Assembly (NCBI GenBank): GCA_023957755.1
Contig: JAMLGT010000007.1
Span: 1 to 64,000 of the forward strand
Origin: Chitinophagaceae bacterium
GTDB lineage: Bacteria > Bacteroidota > Bacteroidia > Chitinophagales > Chitinophagaceae
Reading direction: 5' to 3'
Length of the DNA stretch: 64,000 bases
Below the pieces are notes generated by a model. The model was not told the DNA's origin. It was given only the letters and a program-made list of their open reading frames with translations, and ran no database searches. Below are positions 8,979-18,074 of this stretch, one piece after another (the stretch's first letter is position 1; each line of letters starts with the position of its first letter). Made by a program: the position numbers and the translations under genes.

Positions 8979-8986
8979 TAACTTTG
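8979..8986 (+). promoter_or_regulatory. -7 box of the recQ promoter
   Basis: TAACTTTG matches TAnnTTTG, 43 bp upstream of the recQ start, in an AT-rich region divergent from kdsD. No clear -33 element is seen. Confidence 0.5.
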
Positions 8987-9029
8987 AGACCCTCTTGAAA
9001 GATTTTAGTGGAATATGAATACCTAATCA

Positions 9030-11294
9030 ATGCCAACAGCAAAAACCAAATCAAAAAAGACAACAGGAAAGTCTGATAAACCTGCAGAAAAGAAGTTACC
9101 AAAAAGAAACCTTGCTGCCGACCTGCAAAAGTATTTTGGCTTTAATAAATTCAAAGGCACCCAGGAAGCAGTCATCAACTGCCTCCTCGATGGGAAGGAC
9201 ACTTTCGTGATTATGCCTACCGGGGGCGGCAAAAGTCTTTGCTATCAGTTACCTGCCATTATAAGCGAAGGATGTGCCTTAGTGGTGTCTCCACTCATTG
9301 CACTAATGAAAAACCAGGTGGACCTGGTCAGAGGATACAGCAGCACTGACGATATTGCCCACTTTATGAACAGCACTCTGAATAAGGGGCAGATAAAAGA
9401 AGTAAAAGATGACCTTCTTTCAGGTAAAACAAAATTGCTATATGTGGCACCTGAAACGATGACAAAAGAAGATAATGTGGACTTCTTCAAAGACCTTAAT
9501 ATTTCTTTTGTAGCAGTGGATGAAGCACACTGTATCAGTGAATGGGGACACGATTTCAGACCTGAGTACAGAAGGCTTCGCGACGTAATCAACCAAATAA
9601 ATGAAAACATACCGGTTATTGCACTGACTGCCACCGCAACTCCCAAAGTACAAAGTGATATAATTCAGAATCTGGGTTTGAAAGATCCCAAAGTTTTCAT
9701 CTCCTCGTTCAACAGACCCAACCTCTACTACGAAGTAGTGCCAAAAGTAAAGAAGGAACAGACGCTGAAGAGCATTGTCAAATTCATTGCACAAAACCGC
9801 GGGAAAAGTGGTATCATTTACACGCTCAACCGGAAGACCACCGAAGAAATTGCAGATATGCTGAATGCAAACGGAATCAAAGCTGCCGCATATCACGCAG
9901 GACTTGATGCCAAGCTACGGTCTGAAAGACAGGATAAATTTCTCTCAGAAAAAATTCAGGTAATTGTGGCTACCATTGCTTTTGGAATGGGTATCGACAA
10001 ACCTGATATTCGTTTTGTAATCCACTATAACATTCCCAAATCAATAGAAAACTATTACCAGGAGACCGGACGCGCAGGGCGGGATGGATTGGAAGGAAAA
10101 TGTATCCTTTACTACTCTCACCATGATGTTGCCAAACTGGAACATCTGATGCGCGATAAGACACTGACTGAAAGAGAAATCGGCGCCCAACTAATTCGGG
10201 AAACCGTTGCCTATTCAGAGAGTGCCGTATGTCGCAGAAAACTGCTCCTCAACTATTTTGGCGAGATTTATCCTAAAGATAATTGTGGCGGCAAATGCGA
10301 TAATTGCAAGCATCCCAAGGAACTCATCGAGGCCAAAGAAGAAGCACTGATTGCGCTCAAAGTAATAGAATCACTAGAAGAAAGGTTCCCTACAAACTAT
10401 GTAATCCCGGTAATTCTGGGTAGCGCCAATCCTCAGATTCAGATGTACAGGCATGATTCTCTGGCCGTATTCGGAAGTGGAAAAGCACACGACGAACTCT
10501 ATTGGAATTCGCTGATTCGCCAACTCATACTGGCAAACTACATCAAGAAGGATATTGCTGATTACGGAGTGCTGAAATTCACTGACAGCGGAAAAGCGTT
10601 TATGAAAAAACCGGTATCTTTTAAGATAGCGATTAACCATACTTTCGAAACCGGCACTGATGACGAGGACGACGAGGCAGACAATGCTGAAGGTGTCGCA
10701 ACAGACGAGAAGCTTTTTGAAATGCTGAAAGAACTCCGCCAACGCGAGGGAAGAAAGAGAAATCTTCCACCGTTTGTGATTTTCCTCGAAAGCAGTCTGA
10801 TGGATATGGCTACCCTATACCCCACTTCTACCAAAGAACTGGAAAAATGCCAGGGCGTGAGTGCGGGTAAAGCTATTAAATTCGGGAAGCCTTTTATCGA
10901 GCTTATTTCCAAATATGTAGAAGAAAACGACATAGAAAAGCCTGAAGAATTCGTGGTGAGATCAGTGGCCAACAAGAGTAGTAACAAGGTTTTCATCATA
11001 CAGAATATCGACAAGAAACTTCCTCTGGAAACCATTGCCAAACACAGATCCATGCCACTCAGCGAACTTCTTGAGGAAATGGAGACCATTGTGGCCAGTG
11101 GCACCAAACTCAACCTGGATTATGCAATTGACGAGTGGATGGATGAATATGAAAAAGACGAAATAATTGAATATTTCAAGGGATGCGAGACCTCCAGCCT
11201 GGAAACTGCTCAGGAGGAGCTTTCCGATGGCAACTATTCTCTGGAGCAACTGAAAATCATGAGGATTAAATTTCTCAGCGAATACGGGAATTAA
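9030..11294 (+). CDS. recQ: ATP-dependent DNA helicase RecQ
   Basis: This 754-residue superfamily 2 helicase starts with a basic Lys-rich extension (1-28). Motif I is MPTGGGKSLCYQLPA, motif II is VDEAHCISEWGHDFRPEY, and motif III is ALTATATP. The motif V/VI region is IAFGMGIDKPD...YYQETGRAGRDG. The RecQ zinc-binding Cys cluster is CRRK...CGGKCDNC (about 402-430), followed by a winged helix, an HRDC domain (about 565-635) and a further helical C-terminal domain. It unwinds DNA 3'-5' in recombination repair. The length exceeds E. coli RecQ (about 610) because of the C-terminal extension, which is common in Bacteroidota. It is monocistronic with its own promoter box. Confidence 0.97.
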   Translation: MPTAKTKSKKTTGKSDKPAEKKLPKRNLAADLQKYFGFNKFKGTQEAVINCLLDGKDTFVIMPTGGGKSLCYQLPAIISEGCALVVSPLIALMKNQVDLVRGYSSTDDIAHFMNSTLNKGQIKEVKDDLLSGKTKLLYVAPETMTKEDNVDFFKDLNISFVAVDEAHCISEWGHDFRPEYRRLRDVINQINENIPVIALTATATPKVQSDIIQNLGLKDPKVFISSFNRPNLYYEVVPKVKKEQTLKSIVKFIAQNRGKSGIIYTLNRKTTEEIADMLNANGIKAAAYHAGLDAKLRSERQDKFLSEKIQVIVATIAFGMGIDKPDIRFVIHYNIPKSIENYYQETGRAGRDGLEGKCILYYSHHDVAKLEHLMRDKTLTEREIGAQLIRETVAYSESAVCRRKLLLNYFGEIYPKDNCGGKCDNCKHPKELIEAKEEALIALKVIESLEERFPTNYVIPVILGSANPQIQMYRHDSLAVFGSGKAHDELYWNSLIRQLILANYIKKDIADYGVLKFTDSGKAFMKKPVSFKIAINHTFETGTDDEDDEADNAEGVATDEKLFEMLKELRQREGRKRNLPPFVIFLESSLMDMATLYPTSTKELEKCQGVSAGKAIKFGKPFIELISKYVEENDIEKPEEFVVRSVANKSSNKVFIIQNIDKKLPLETIAKHRSMPLSELLEEMETIVASGTKLNLDYAIDEWMDEYEKDEIIEYFKGCETSSLETAQEELSDGNYSLEQLKIMRIKFLSEYGN

Positions 11295-11333
11295 AATTTT
11301 TCTTCAAAACTTTATTTAATTAAACGAAACTCC

Positions 11334-11341
11334 TATTTTTG
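11334..11341 (+). promoter_or_regulatory. -7 box upstream of tRNA-Phe
   Basis: TATTTTTG matches TAnnTTTG and lies 34 bp upstream of the tRNA 5' end. No matching -33 TTTG is evident in the AT-rich sequence before it. Confidence 0.45.
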
Positions 11342-11375
11342 CCGCCCGCAACACGCGGAACACTAAAATAAAACC

Positions 11376-11448
11376 GGTGCGGTAGCTCAGTCGGTAGAGC
11401 AAAGGACTGAAAATCCTTGTGTCGGCGGTTCGATCCCGCCCCACACCA
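11376..11448 (+). tRNA. tRNA-Phe (anticodon GAA)
   Basis: The 73-nt gene folds into a full cloverleaf. The acceptor is GGTGCGG with CCACACC, the D arm is GCTC/GAGC, the anticodon arm is AAGGA-CTGAAAA-TCCTT with anticodon GAA, the variable loop has 5 nt, the T arm is GGCGG-TTCGATC-CCGCC, and the discriminator is A. The CCA end is not encoded in register (the next bases are CAC), so it must be added enzymatically. The acceptor stem has one C5-A68 mismatch, and its 3' strand runs into a tandem CCACA repeat. A terminator hairpin follows. Confidence 0.93.
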
Positions 11449-11460
11449 CACCACACCACA
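11441..11460 (+). repeat. Four tandem copies of CCACA at the tRNA-Phe 3' end
   Basis: Positions 11441-11460 are exactly (CCACA)x4. The first eight bases form the 3' acceptor strand and discriminator of tRNA-Phe, and the rest lies in the trailer. Slippage in this repeat is a plausible origin of the C5-A68 mismatch, since CCGCACC would have paired perfectly. Confidence 0.9.
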
Positions 11461-11482
11461 AGGCCCCTTTATCGGGGCTTTG
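11459..11482 (+). terminator. Rho-independent terminator of tRNA-Phe
   Basis: A 9-bp stem CAAGGCCCC with GGGGCTTTG (one G-T wobble) and a 6-nt loop is followed by T-rich sequence (TCGTTTTCTG, then ATTTTT). It lies 10 bp beyond the tRNA discriminator base. Confidence 0.75.
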
Positions 11483-11640
11483 TCGTTTTCTGTTATTTTT
11501 CTCAATTAATTCATACTCCCTTGTGTCTCTCTACGGGCGTAGAGACCACAACACAAAAATCCTTAATTAATCCTCCGGTGCGAGGAGACCATAATTCATC
11601 AGGCGACTTGCCGGCAAAATTTTTATATTACACTTCTCTT

Positions 11641-12801
11641 ATGACAAACGACTCCAAAATCAAAACACATCCTATACAACCCGGGGCATCTGACACAAAT
11701 GCGTACCTTCCGCTATTGAAAGAAAAGCGGGTTGCTGTAGTTACCAATCACACAGCACTGATTGAAGGAGAGCACCTTGTGAGTCTGCTACTGAGACACA
11801 AAATAACAATTACCAAAATTTTCGGACCTGAACATGGATTTCGGGGTGTTGCGGATGATGGTGCGGCAGTGCCCGATGAAAAAGTTGAAGGTGCCGACAT
11901 CCCTATCATCTCACTTTGGGGGGAGCTTTATCAACCACTTGCGTCTGCACTTAACGACGTAGATATTGCAGTATTCGATATCCAGGATGTTGGATGCCGC
12001 TTTTATACCTTTATCAATACCTTGCAATGGTTTATGGAAGCCGCAGCCAAAAGCGAGATACCCTTAATCCTGCTTGACCGACCTAACCCTAACGGACATT
12101 ATATCGACGGGCCGGTGTTGGAAAAAAAATATACATCTCATCTTGGCCTCAACCCTGTGCCGGTTGTCTATGGGATGACCATCGGGGAATATGCCCAAAT
12201 GCTTATCGGTGAAAGATGGTTAGAAAAGTCTGATCAACAATGCAGCCTCACCGTGATTCCCTGCCGAAATTATGCTCACAACCTTCTATACAATCTTCCG
12301 GTGAGGCCTTCTCCCAACCTGCCCAATATGACCTCAGTTTATCTATATCCTTCCATGTGCTTCTTTGAAGGAACCGTATGCAGTGTTGGACGCGGCACAC
12401 CATTTCCCTTTCAGGTTTTTGGACACCCATCGTTCCCCAATGGCCTATTCAGCTTTACACCCAAATCTATGGAAGGAGCTACAGATCCAAAATATAAAAA
12501 CCAAATCTGCCATGGATTCAAAGTCGCTGTAAACAAAGAGGAAGCACTTAAAAAAGCAGGTAACATGATAAACATGGAATGGATGATTAAAGCCTATAAC
12601 CTTTACGAAAGCAAAGATTATTTCTTCGATAGTTATCTCGGAAACAAAAACCATTTTGACCTCTTAGCAGGAAATAATACCCTGCGAAAAGCCATCGGGG
12701 CTGGAATCTCTGCAGAAGAAATAAGAAAGAGTTGGGAACCCGGCATACGGAAGTTTAAAAAAATCAGAAAGAGATACCTCCTTTACCCGGATTACGAATA
12801 A
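11641..12801 (+). CDS. namZ: NamZ-type exo-beta-N-acetylmuramidase (DUF1343)
   Basis: ATG at 11641 is chosen because the frame upstream runs back into the tRNA gene. The 386-residue product carries the DUF1343 blocks in order: KRVAVVTNHTAL, IFGPEHGFRG, DIAVFDIQDVGCRFYTFINTL, LDRPNPNGHYIDGPVLE, VVYGMTIGEYA, PSPNLPNM, YPSMCFFEGT, SVGRGTPFPFQVFG and a C-terminal domain. NamZ enzymes release N-acetylmuramic acid from the non-reducing end of peptidoglycan fragments. No signal peptide is visible from this start, although many relatives are exported. Either the enzyme is cytoplasmic and acts on imported muropeptides, or an unrecognised start exists. No other cell-wall recycling genes are adjacent. 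Confidence 0.85.
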   Translation: MTNDSKIKTHPIQPGASDTNAYLPLLKEKRVAVVTNHTALIEGEHLVSLLLRHKITITKIFGPEHGFRGVADDGAAVPDEKVEGADIPIISLWGELYQPLASALNDVDIAVFDIQDVGCRFYTFINTLQWFMEAAAKSEIPLILLDRPNPNGHYIDGPVLEKKYTSHLGLNPVPVVYGMTIGEYAQMLIGERWLEKSDQQCSLTVIPCRNYAHNLLYNLPVRPSPNLPNMTSVYLYPSMCFFEGTVCSVGRGTPFPFQVFGHPSFPNGLFSFTPKSMEGATDPKYKNQICHGFKVAVNKEEALKKAGNMINMEWMIKAYNLYESKDYFFDSYLGNKNHFDLLAGNNTLRKAIGAGISAEEIRKSWEPGIRKFKKIRKRYLLYPDYE

Positions 12802-13150
12802 GGATATCAGAAATAAATATCAGGACAACAAATTCACCTCGCGTTGTTCACCAGGCTCTACCATACTGCGGTTATTCGGCAAAAATAAACTTCCGCCTGA
12901 AATAGCATCATAACCGGCATACGGATATTTATTATAGTTAGACAGAATTTTGTAGGAAAATCCCGAATAACACAGCGTCTTATATATAACGTTATTATCT
13001 ATACGATCTGTTCTCTGAACAAAATTTGAGTTAAAGACAATTTACGTGTTACAATTCCGTTTATAACGATAAACTAACTGGCAATCCCCACCGGGATGGA
13101 TAACTCAGATTAATCTTTTAATTCAATAACCCACCTAAACTTAAGCAAAC
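12802..13150. other. Intergenic region, no gene recognised
   Basis: These 349 bp contain no convincing ORF, RNA or terminator. An ATG at 13151 starts the next lipoprotein gene, and no TAnnTTTG box stands out. Confidence 0.6.
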
Positions 13151-13984
13151 ATGAAAAAAGTAACACTGTATTTTCTTGCCGCTTCAATGATAGCTATCTC
13201 CTGCAGCAAGGATAAACCCGGTAGTGGCCCGGAAGAAAATGAGGGCCCCGATATAGAAACCCCATCCACAGGCGAGTCCGGTACTTTTCCAACCAAAATT
13301 GTATTAGTAGCCGGTAGCGAGACAACTACATATAACATATCTTACCTCCCTAACAGCAATAAGATTGAAAAAATTGATAAAGGGGACGCAGGACTGGAGA
13401 CTTTTGAGTATGACGGGGATCTTATAAAAAAAATAGCCTTTGCCAACTCCGATGGAAACTATCGTAAGTATGAGTATTCAAATAACCAACTAAGCCGCGA
13501 AACTTATTACAACAACGGCCAGCCTGGAGAAAAAAACGAATACACCTACCCCTCAGACAAAAAGGTCACGATGACAAACTATGAATATAACAATGGAGTA
13601 TGGACTAAGGGAGGTACATTTAATTTGGAGTTTGACAGTAAAGGAAATCTCATAAAAGGAAGCGGAGGCGCTACTGAAATGAATGAAATGTCGATTAATC
13701 TATCTTATGATCTTGAGAAGAGTTCACCAATCCTGAATATTACAGGATGGCAAAAAGCTAATCTCACAGGCGGGGTAATCATTGGAGACAATGTTAGCAT
13801 AAGTGACCTATTAGGGAGACGTAATAACCCGACTCAAACATCATTAGCACTGTTAGGAGAGGATCCTATGGTACTTAATTTTTCCTACGAATACACAGAC
13901 TCCAGACACCCTACATTTCCAACAAAAATAACTGGAAAGAACGAAGATAATCCAGTTTTTACAGCTACTATTACATATCGATAG
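13151..13984 (+). CDS. Hypothetical lipoprotein with YD-repeat-like strands
   Basis: The 277-residue product has a lipoprotein signal MKKVTLYFLAASMIAISC, with Cys18 followed by SKDKPGSG, and a flexible Pro/Glu/Gly-rich linker to about residue 45. The body has repeating short beta segments: YNISYLPNSNKIEKID, TFEYDGDLIKKIAFANSDG, YEYSNNQLSRETYYNNGQP and YTYPSDKKVTMTNYEY. These resemble RHS/YD repeats found in Bacteroidota lipoproteins. It is predicted to be anchored in the outer membrane. No enzymatic motif is seen and the role is unknown. It is a single gene closed by a strong hairpin terminator. Confidence 0.8.
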   Translation: MKKVTLYFLAASMIAISCSKDKPGSGPEENEGPDIETPSTGESGTFPTKIVLVAGSETTTYNISYLPNSNKIEKIDKGDAGLETFEYDGDLIKKIAFANSDGNYRKYEYSNNQLSRETYYNNGQPGEKNEYTYPSDKKVTMTNYEYNNGVWTKGGTFNLEFDSKGNLIKGSGGATEMNEMSINLSYDLEKSSPILNITGWQKANLTGGVIIGDNVSISDLLGRRNNPTQTSLALLGEDPMVLNFSYEYTDSRHPTFPTKITGKNEDNPVFTATITYR

Positions 13985-14016
13985 GTATATCCCCTATCCC
14001 TGCATATAGAAATCAT

Positions 14017-14052
14017 AAAGAGTGTTTAGTGATTGCTCCTTAAACACTCTTT
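14017..14052 (+). terminator. Terminator of the lipoprotein gene
   Basis: A perfect 12-bp stem AAAGAGTGTTTA with TAAACACTCTTT and a 12-nt loop ends in a T-run (14050-14054), 33 bp after the stop. The A-rich left side would also allow activity on the minus strand. Confidence 0.85.
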
Positions 14053-14279
14053 TTCATTCATCAACCGATTATTGGACCAATTTCTCACAAAGACTCCTGA
14101 TTTCCGGCAAATATTTATTCTACCGTGATGAGCAGCACCATAAGTTGCCACAAAACCTAAACTAAAAGCACAATAGCTACCTCAACTCACTTTCCGTCTC
14201 ACAGTGAGATTTAAACACTCTATCCGCTCACCCTTTCCCATCGCCTTCCATCATTTCTGAATGACAAGTTAGTTGAAAA

Positions 14280-14321
14280 TATCAAATACAACAGCAGGAT
14301 ATTAGTAAATTGTATTTGATA
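14280..14321. promoter_or_regulatory. Perfect 12-bp inverted repeat before the amidohydrolase gene
   Basis: TATCAAATACAA (14280-14291) pairs perfectly with TTGTATTTGATA (14310-14321) across 18 bp. The repeat ends 15 bp before the ATG at 14337. It could be an operator or a leader-RNA hairpin hiding the start. It contains no run of T suggesting a terminator. Confidence 0.5.
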
Positions 14322-14336
14322 AAACTGCTTAAAATA

Positions 14337-17324
14337 ATGAGAAAGCTACTTATACTTTTCTGCATTTCCTGTTTGATAGTGGTACAACTGTCGGCTCAGA
14401 GCAGTCATACTATTTCATTTGAGGTATCTGATGTTACGCAGCCCTCAATCAGTTTGATGCCCAATGGAAAGTCATTCGTATTCAATATCCTGGGGCATCT
14501 GTTCCGGATGCCATCGGATGGTGGCGTGGCAAAACAACTAACCTTTGGCCCATATTACGACAGTGAGCCTTCAGTTTCGCCCGATGGTTCTAAAATAGCT
14601 TTTATCTCGAACCGTGATGGCAGCGACGGAAATCTGTACGTGATGGATGTGAATGGCAGCAATATATCACGTTTGTCCAATGTATTTATGGTAGGGGGCA
14701 AGCCGGCCTGGAGTCCGGATAGTAAGCAAATTGCATTTCTCTCTCTTTGGAGCCGTGAAGAATATGCCTTAGACAAAGTTCCATTCTTTGGAAACGGGGA
14801 TATGGCGCTCCTTTATACTGTGAATCTTGATGGATCAGGATTGAAACGCATCACAGATGCACGTGCATTCGGTGCTGTTTTTTACCTGCCGGATGGCAGC
14901 CTTGCATGGTCGGTAACAGAAACTAAAGGCGGAGGCTCACAGATGCCCGGCATATTTGGAGGGCCGGCCAACGTAACTACAATTATTAAAATACGCACTC
15001 CTAATAGCAGTACCAACACACGTGCAGGTTCATTTTCGGGAAGGACTGGAAGAATAGTGATGTTACCAGGACAGAAGAGTTTCTACTTCGTGTCGGGAGG
15101 CAATCTGAAGCAATACAACATAGGAGATACCGCCTCTGTCACAGTTGCACCTTTTCAGGGAGGAGCTACAGATATCGGCCTGTCATCCGATGGGAAAATG
15201 CTTGTGGCAGCAGCCGATTCGAAACTTTGGACAATGGATATCACCGGAGGAGTAAGGAAGAAAATAGAATGGCAGGCTACTGTGAAAATGGAAGTGGTAA
15301 AGCCTGCCTCCCGCAAATGGTCGCCCATCAGTAATGAACAACTTGCTACTCCCGAAATCCTCACTCCTGAACTCTCACCCGATGGAAGCAGGCTCGTCTT
15401 CATGGCTGCCGGATCTGTCTGGCTCCAGGACATCTCCGGAGGGCCGGCAAGAAAAGTATTAAACGAGTCAGCCTACCAGATAGAACCCTCGTTCTCTCCC
15501 GACGGAAGGCTACTGGCTATCGTATCAGACTTTCAGGGAAGAAGGCAACTGCGGGTATTGAATTTGCTAACAGGAAAAACGACCGCTATTACTACTGTGG
15601 ATGGCAGTTCGTGGCCACACCAGCCTTCCTGGAGCAACGACGGGAAATATATTATATATCAGCAGACCGGACTTTTGGGAGCACCTTACAGGTTCATTAA
15701 AGCAGGCATCACGCACAGTAATGATACTGCCACCGTTACCTTGGGCGGCCACAGTTGGAATGGACGCCCTCACTTTTCAGGCGATGGACAGCATATTTAT
15801 TTTACCGCCAGACAAAGTATGATTGCCAATATCTACCGCATTGCTACTGAACCGGGCTCGGCACCTGTCGCGGTCACCAATCTGAGAAGACATGCACATG
15901 ACGGACTGGTCGCTCCTGACGGTAAATGGATCGCGCTGAGAAGAAACGCTGAGATATGGCTGGCAGCTTACAAGGGCGTTGTACTAACTGATAACGATTT
16001 TCATCTGTTCAGCAAGGTTGGAGGACGATCGTTCTCCTTCACGGCGGACGGCTCAGCAATAGTTTATTCCGATGGAACTAAAGTCTGGAAGAAACCTCTC
16101 AACCGAAGCAAGGCGATTGAGATACCTGTGCATTTAGACCTCAGGAAAGCTATTCCAACTCCTACGCTCATTACCAACGTTCATGTCCTGGATTTCAAGA
16201 CCGGCCAATTTACTAATGCCACATCTGTATATCTTGAGGATGGAAAGATATCATGGATTGGCTCACCCTCCGGCAAAAAGTTGGCCGCCAACACAGAGAG
16301 AATAAACGGTGGCGGACGATATGCCATACCAGGCATAATGGACTCTCATATTCATAGTGCATGGCACAACCAGCAGATTACTGAAGACAGGCTATTAGCT
16401 TATGGCGTCACTTCCATCCGGGATGTAGGCAGCAGACTTGACCTCATAAACTCACTTAAAGAGAGAGGCGCAGTAACCAACCTGCCTATCCCGCGATACT
16501 TTGCCAGTGGGGAAATTTTTGAAGGGATGGTCCCCCTTTGGGGAGATGCATTTATGGAGATTAACACAATCCAGGAGGCAAGAGATTATGTAAAATATGC
16601 AAAAGCGCATGGTGCAGATTTTATAAAAGTATATGCCTCACTTCCCTGGTACCTGAAGAGTGAGGTGGCAGCAGAAGCGGCACGCCAGAATATGCCTATT
16701 GTGGGTCATGGAATCGCTTTGGATGAAATCACCAGGAGTATCAACTTCGGTATCCAGTCTATCGAACATAGCGGGCCAAATGGCAATGACATCGTACAAA
16801 TGATGAAAAACGCGGGTACTTACCTGGATCCAACCCCTACTATTTTCAGTACCGGCAACACAGCCAAACTCGCCGACAGTTCTACGCTTGACAAGAAATT
16901 CATCACTTTTATTCCGGAACCTGAAATTAAAGCAGCAGGCTTTGGGCGCAAGCCTTCCGAAGGGCAATTATCCGGCTGGAAAAATACTTTAGCAGCACTG
17001 AAAAGAATTTTTGACAGCGGTATTCCATTGCTTGATGGCACTGATGCGCTGATGACGGGGGTTTTCCATGGCCCTTCTGTTCATTGGGTACTACAATTCT
17101 ATAGTGAGTCTGGCATTCCTAATATTGAAGTATTGAAACTGGCCACACTCACAGCTGCCAAGTCGGTGGGAGCAGATGAATTCTTAGGTTCATTAGAGCC
17201 GGGTAAAATTGCCGACATTCTGTTACTTGATAAAAATCCTTTGCATGACATAAGTAATACTATGAAGATATGGAGGGTGATCAAAGGTGGAAACACTTTT
17301 GACCCTGCTGTTATGAGGAAGTGA
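14337..17324 (+). CDS. Exported TolB-like propeller fused to an amidohydrolase
   Basis: ATG at 14337 gives a signal peptide MRKLLILFCISCLIVVQLSAQ; a TTG start at 14310 would add nine residues inside the inverted repeat. The 995-residue protein has an N-terminal PD40/TolB-like beta-propeller (about 25-600), with repeats such as EPSVSPDGSKIAFISNRDG and KPAWSPDSKQIAFLS. A C-terminal metal-dependent amidohydrolase follows (about 610-990). The latter shows GIMDSHIHSAWHN (His671, His673), KVYASLPW with the bridging-Lys region, VGHGIALDEI, SIEHSG and DGTDALM, plus the closing LEPGKIADILLLDKNP. Imidazolonepropionase/prolidase-like amidohydrolases of this architecture are thought to cleave amides or peptides outside the cytoplasm. 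The substrate is unknown. It stands alone. Confidence 0.9.
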   Translation: MRKLLILFCISCLIVVQLSAQSSHTISFEVSDVTQPSISLMPNGKSFVFNILGHLFRMPSDGGVAKQLTFGPYYDSEPSVSPDGSKIAFISNRDGSDGNLYVMDVNGSNISRLSNVFMVGGKPAWSPDSKQIAFLSLWSREEYALDKVPFFGNGDMALLYTVNLDGSGLKRITDARAFGAVFYLPDGSLAWSVTETKGGGSQMPGIFGGPANVTTIIKIRTPNSSTNTRAGSFSGRTGRIVMLPGQKSFYFVSGGNLKQYNIGDTASVTVAPFQGGATDIGLSSDGKMLVAAADSKLWTMDITGGVRKKIEWQATVKMEVVKPASRKWSPISNEQLATPEILTPELSPDGSRLVFMAAGSVWLQDISGGPARKVLNESAYQIEPSFSPDGRLLAIVSDFQGRRQLRVLNLLTGKTTAITTVDGSSWPHQPSWSNDGKYIIYQQTGLLGAPYRFIKAGITHSNDTATVTLGGHSWNGRPHFSGDGQHIYFTARQSMIANIYRIATEPGSAPVAVTNLRRHAHDGLVAPDGKWIALRRNAEIWLAAYKGVVLTDNDFHLFSKVGGRSFSFTADGSAIVYSDGTKVWKKPLNRSKAIEIPVHLDLRKAIPTPTLITNVHVLDFKTGQFTNATSVYLEDGKISWIGSPSGKKLAANTERINGGGRYAIPGIMDSHIHSAWHNQQITEDRLLAYGVTSIRDVGSRLDLINSLKERGAVTNLPIPRYFASGEIFEGMVPLWGDAFMEINTIQEARDYVKYAKAHGADFIKVYASLPWYLKSEVAAEAARQNMPIVGHGIALDEITRSINFGIQSIEHSGPNGNDIVQMMKNAGTYLDPTPTIFSTGNTAKLADSSTLDKKFITFIPEPEIKAAGFGRKPSEGQLSGWKNTLAALKRIFDSGIPLLDGTDALMTGVFHGPSVHWVLQFYSESGIPNIEVLKLATLTAAKSVGADEFLGSLEPGKIADILLLDKNPLHDISNTMKIWRVIKGGNTFDPAVMRK

Positions 17325-18074
17325 AACGCATAATAGCAATATCGGGTATCCTTATATCAGACCACATAACAAAAGTTGCTTATCACAAGGATTTATAGAG
17401 ATTTTTCTGGATAGCAACCTGTTTTTATCACAGATACATCGGCCTGGTGCCTTTCGGGAACAATAATATGGCAATAGAAACTCATAGTTATCCTCCCGTT
17501 CGTAGAAATCAGCACGAAATGGAAATAGCAGAAAGATCCTCTCTTCAGGATAATGAATCGCTAGCAAATGAAAAGTATATTGCAACCTTCAGGTGCCATG
17601 GCGAGTCATTGAATCCTATTCTCCCTTAAGTTACCCCTACCCATCCTCCACACCTCTACAAAATATCCTTTCAACATCTGAAACAAAATAGTCGAACGGA
17701 TATCTCCCTGATGAGGTAAAACTTCCAATCTAATCTCCTCACATTCCGGTAGCCTTCAATTCTGCCCAAGCTCCTGACAGACTGGAGAAAAGCCAATTGT
17801 TCTCCCGATTTCACTACCTGACCCCTACATTCAGACTCAATGCGTGAAAAATCCAACCTTTTGCGCCAAAATTACAAGTACGCGGCTATTTGCCTTCCTA
17901 CATTTAATTATGAATAGAAAGCACCCTGAAGCCCCTGTCAACCGATGATATCAATTAGGCAATCAAGCAACAGAATGATAAAAGAACGGGAATATGGCTC
18001 GGGCAAAATCAGTTATGCCAGAGGTAACGAATTAATTAAAAATAATATACTTCAACCTAAAACATTTAGTAATC
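17325..18074. other. Long intergenic region, no gene recognised
   Basis: These 750 bp contain only short ORFs: a 60-residue plus-strand frame (17447-17629) and a 61-residue minus-strand frame (17671-17856). Neither has a recognisable domain. No terminator hairpin or tandem repeat was found. The region may carry the promoter of the dehydrogenase and possibly of the kinase array. Confidence 0.5.

Noticed and set aside
11419-11640. Upstream extension of the NamZ frame into the tRNA region
   Set aside because: It would start inside tRNA-Phe and pass through its terminator; no signal peptide is gained, so ATG 11641 is preferred.
17447-17629. 60-codon plus-strand ORF after the propeller-amidohydrolase
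   Set aside because: No domain, no supporting neighbour or promoter, and composition like non-coding DNA.
17671-17856. 61-codon minus-strand ORF in the same gap
   Set aside because: No recognisable family or regulatory context; probably chance.
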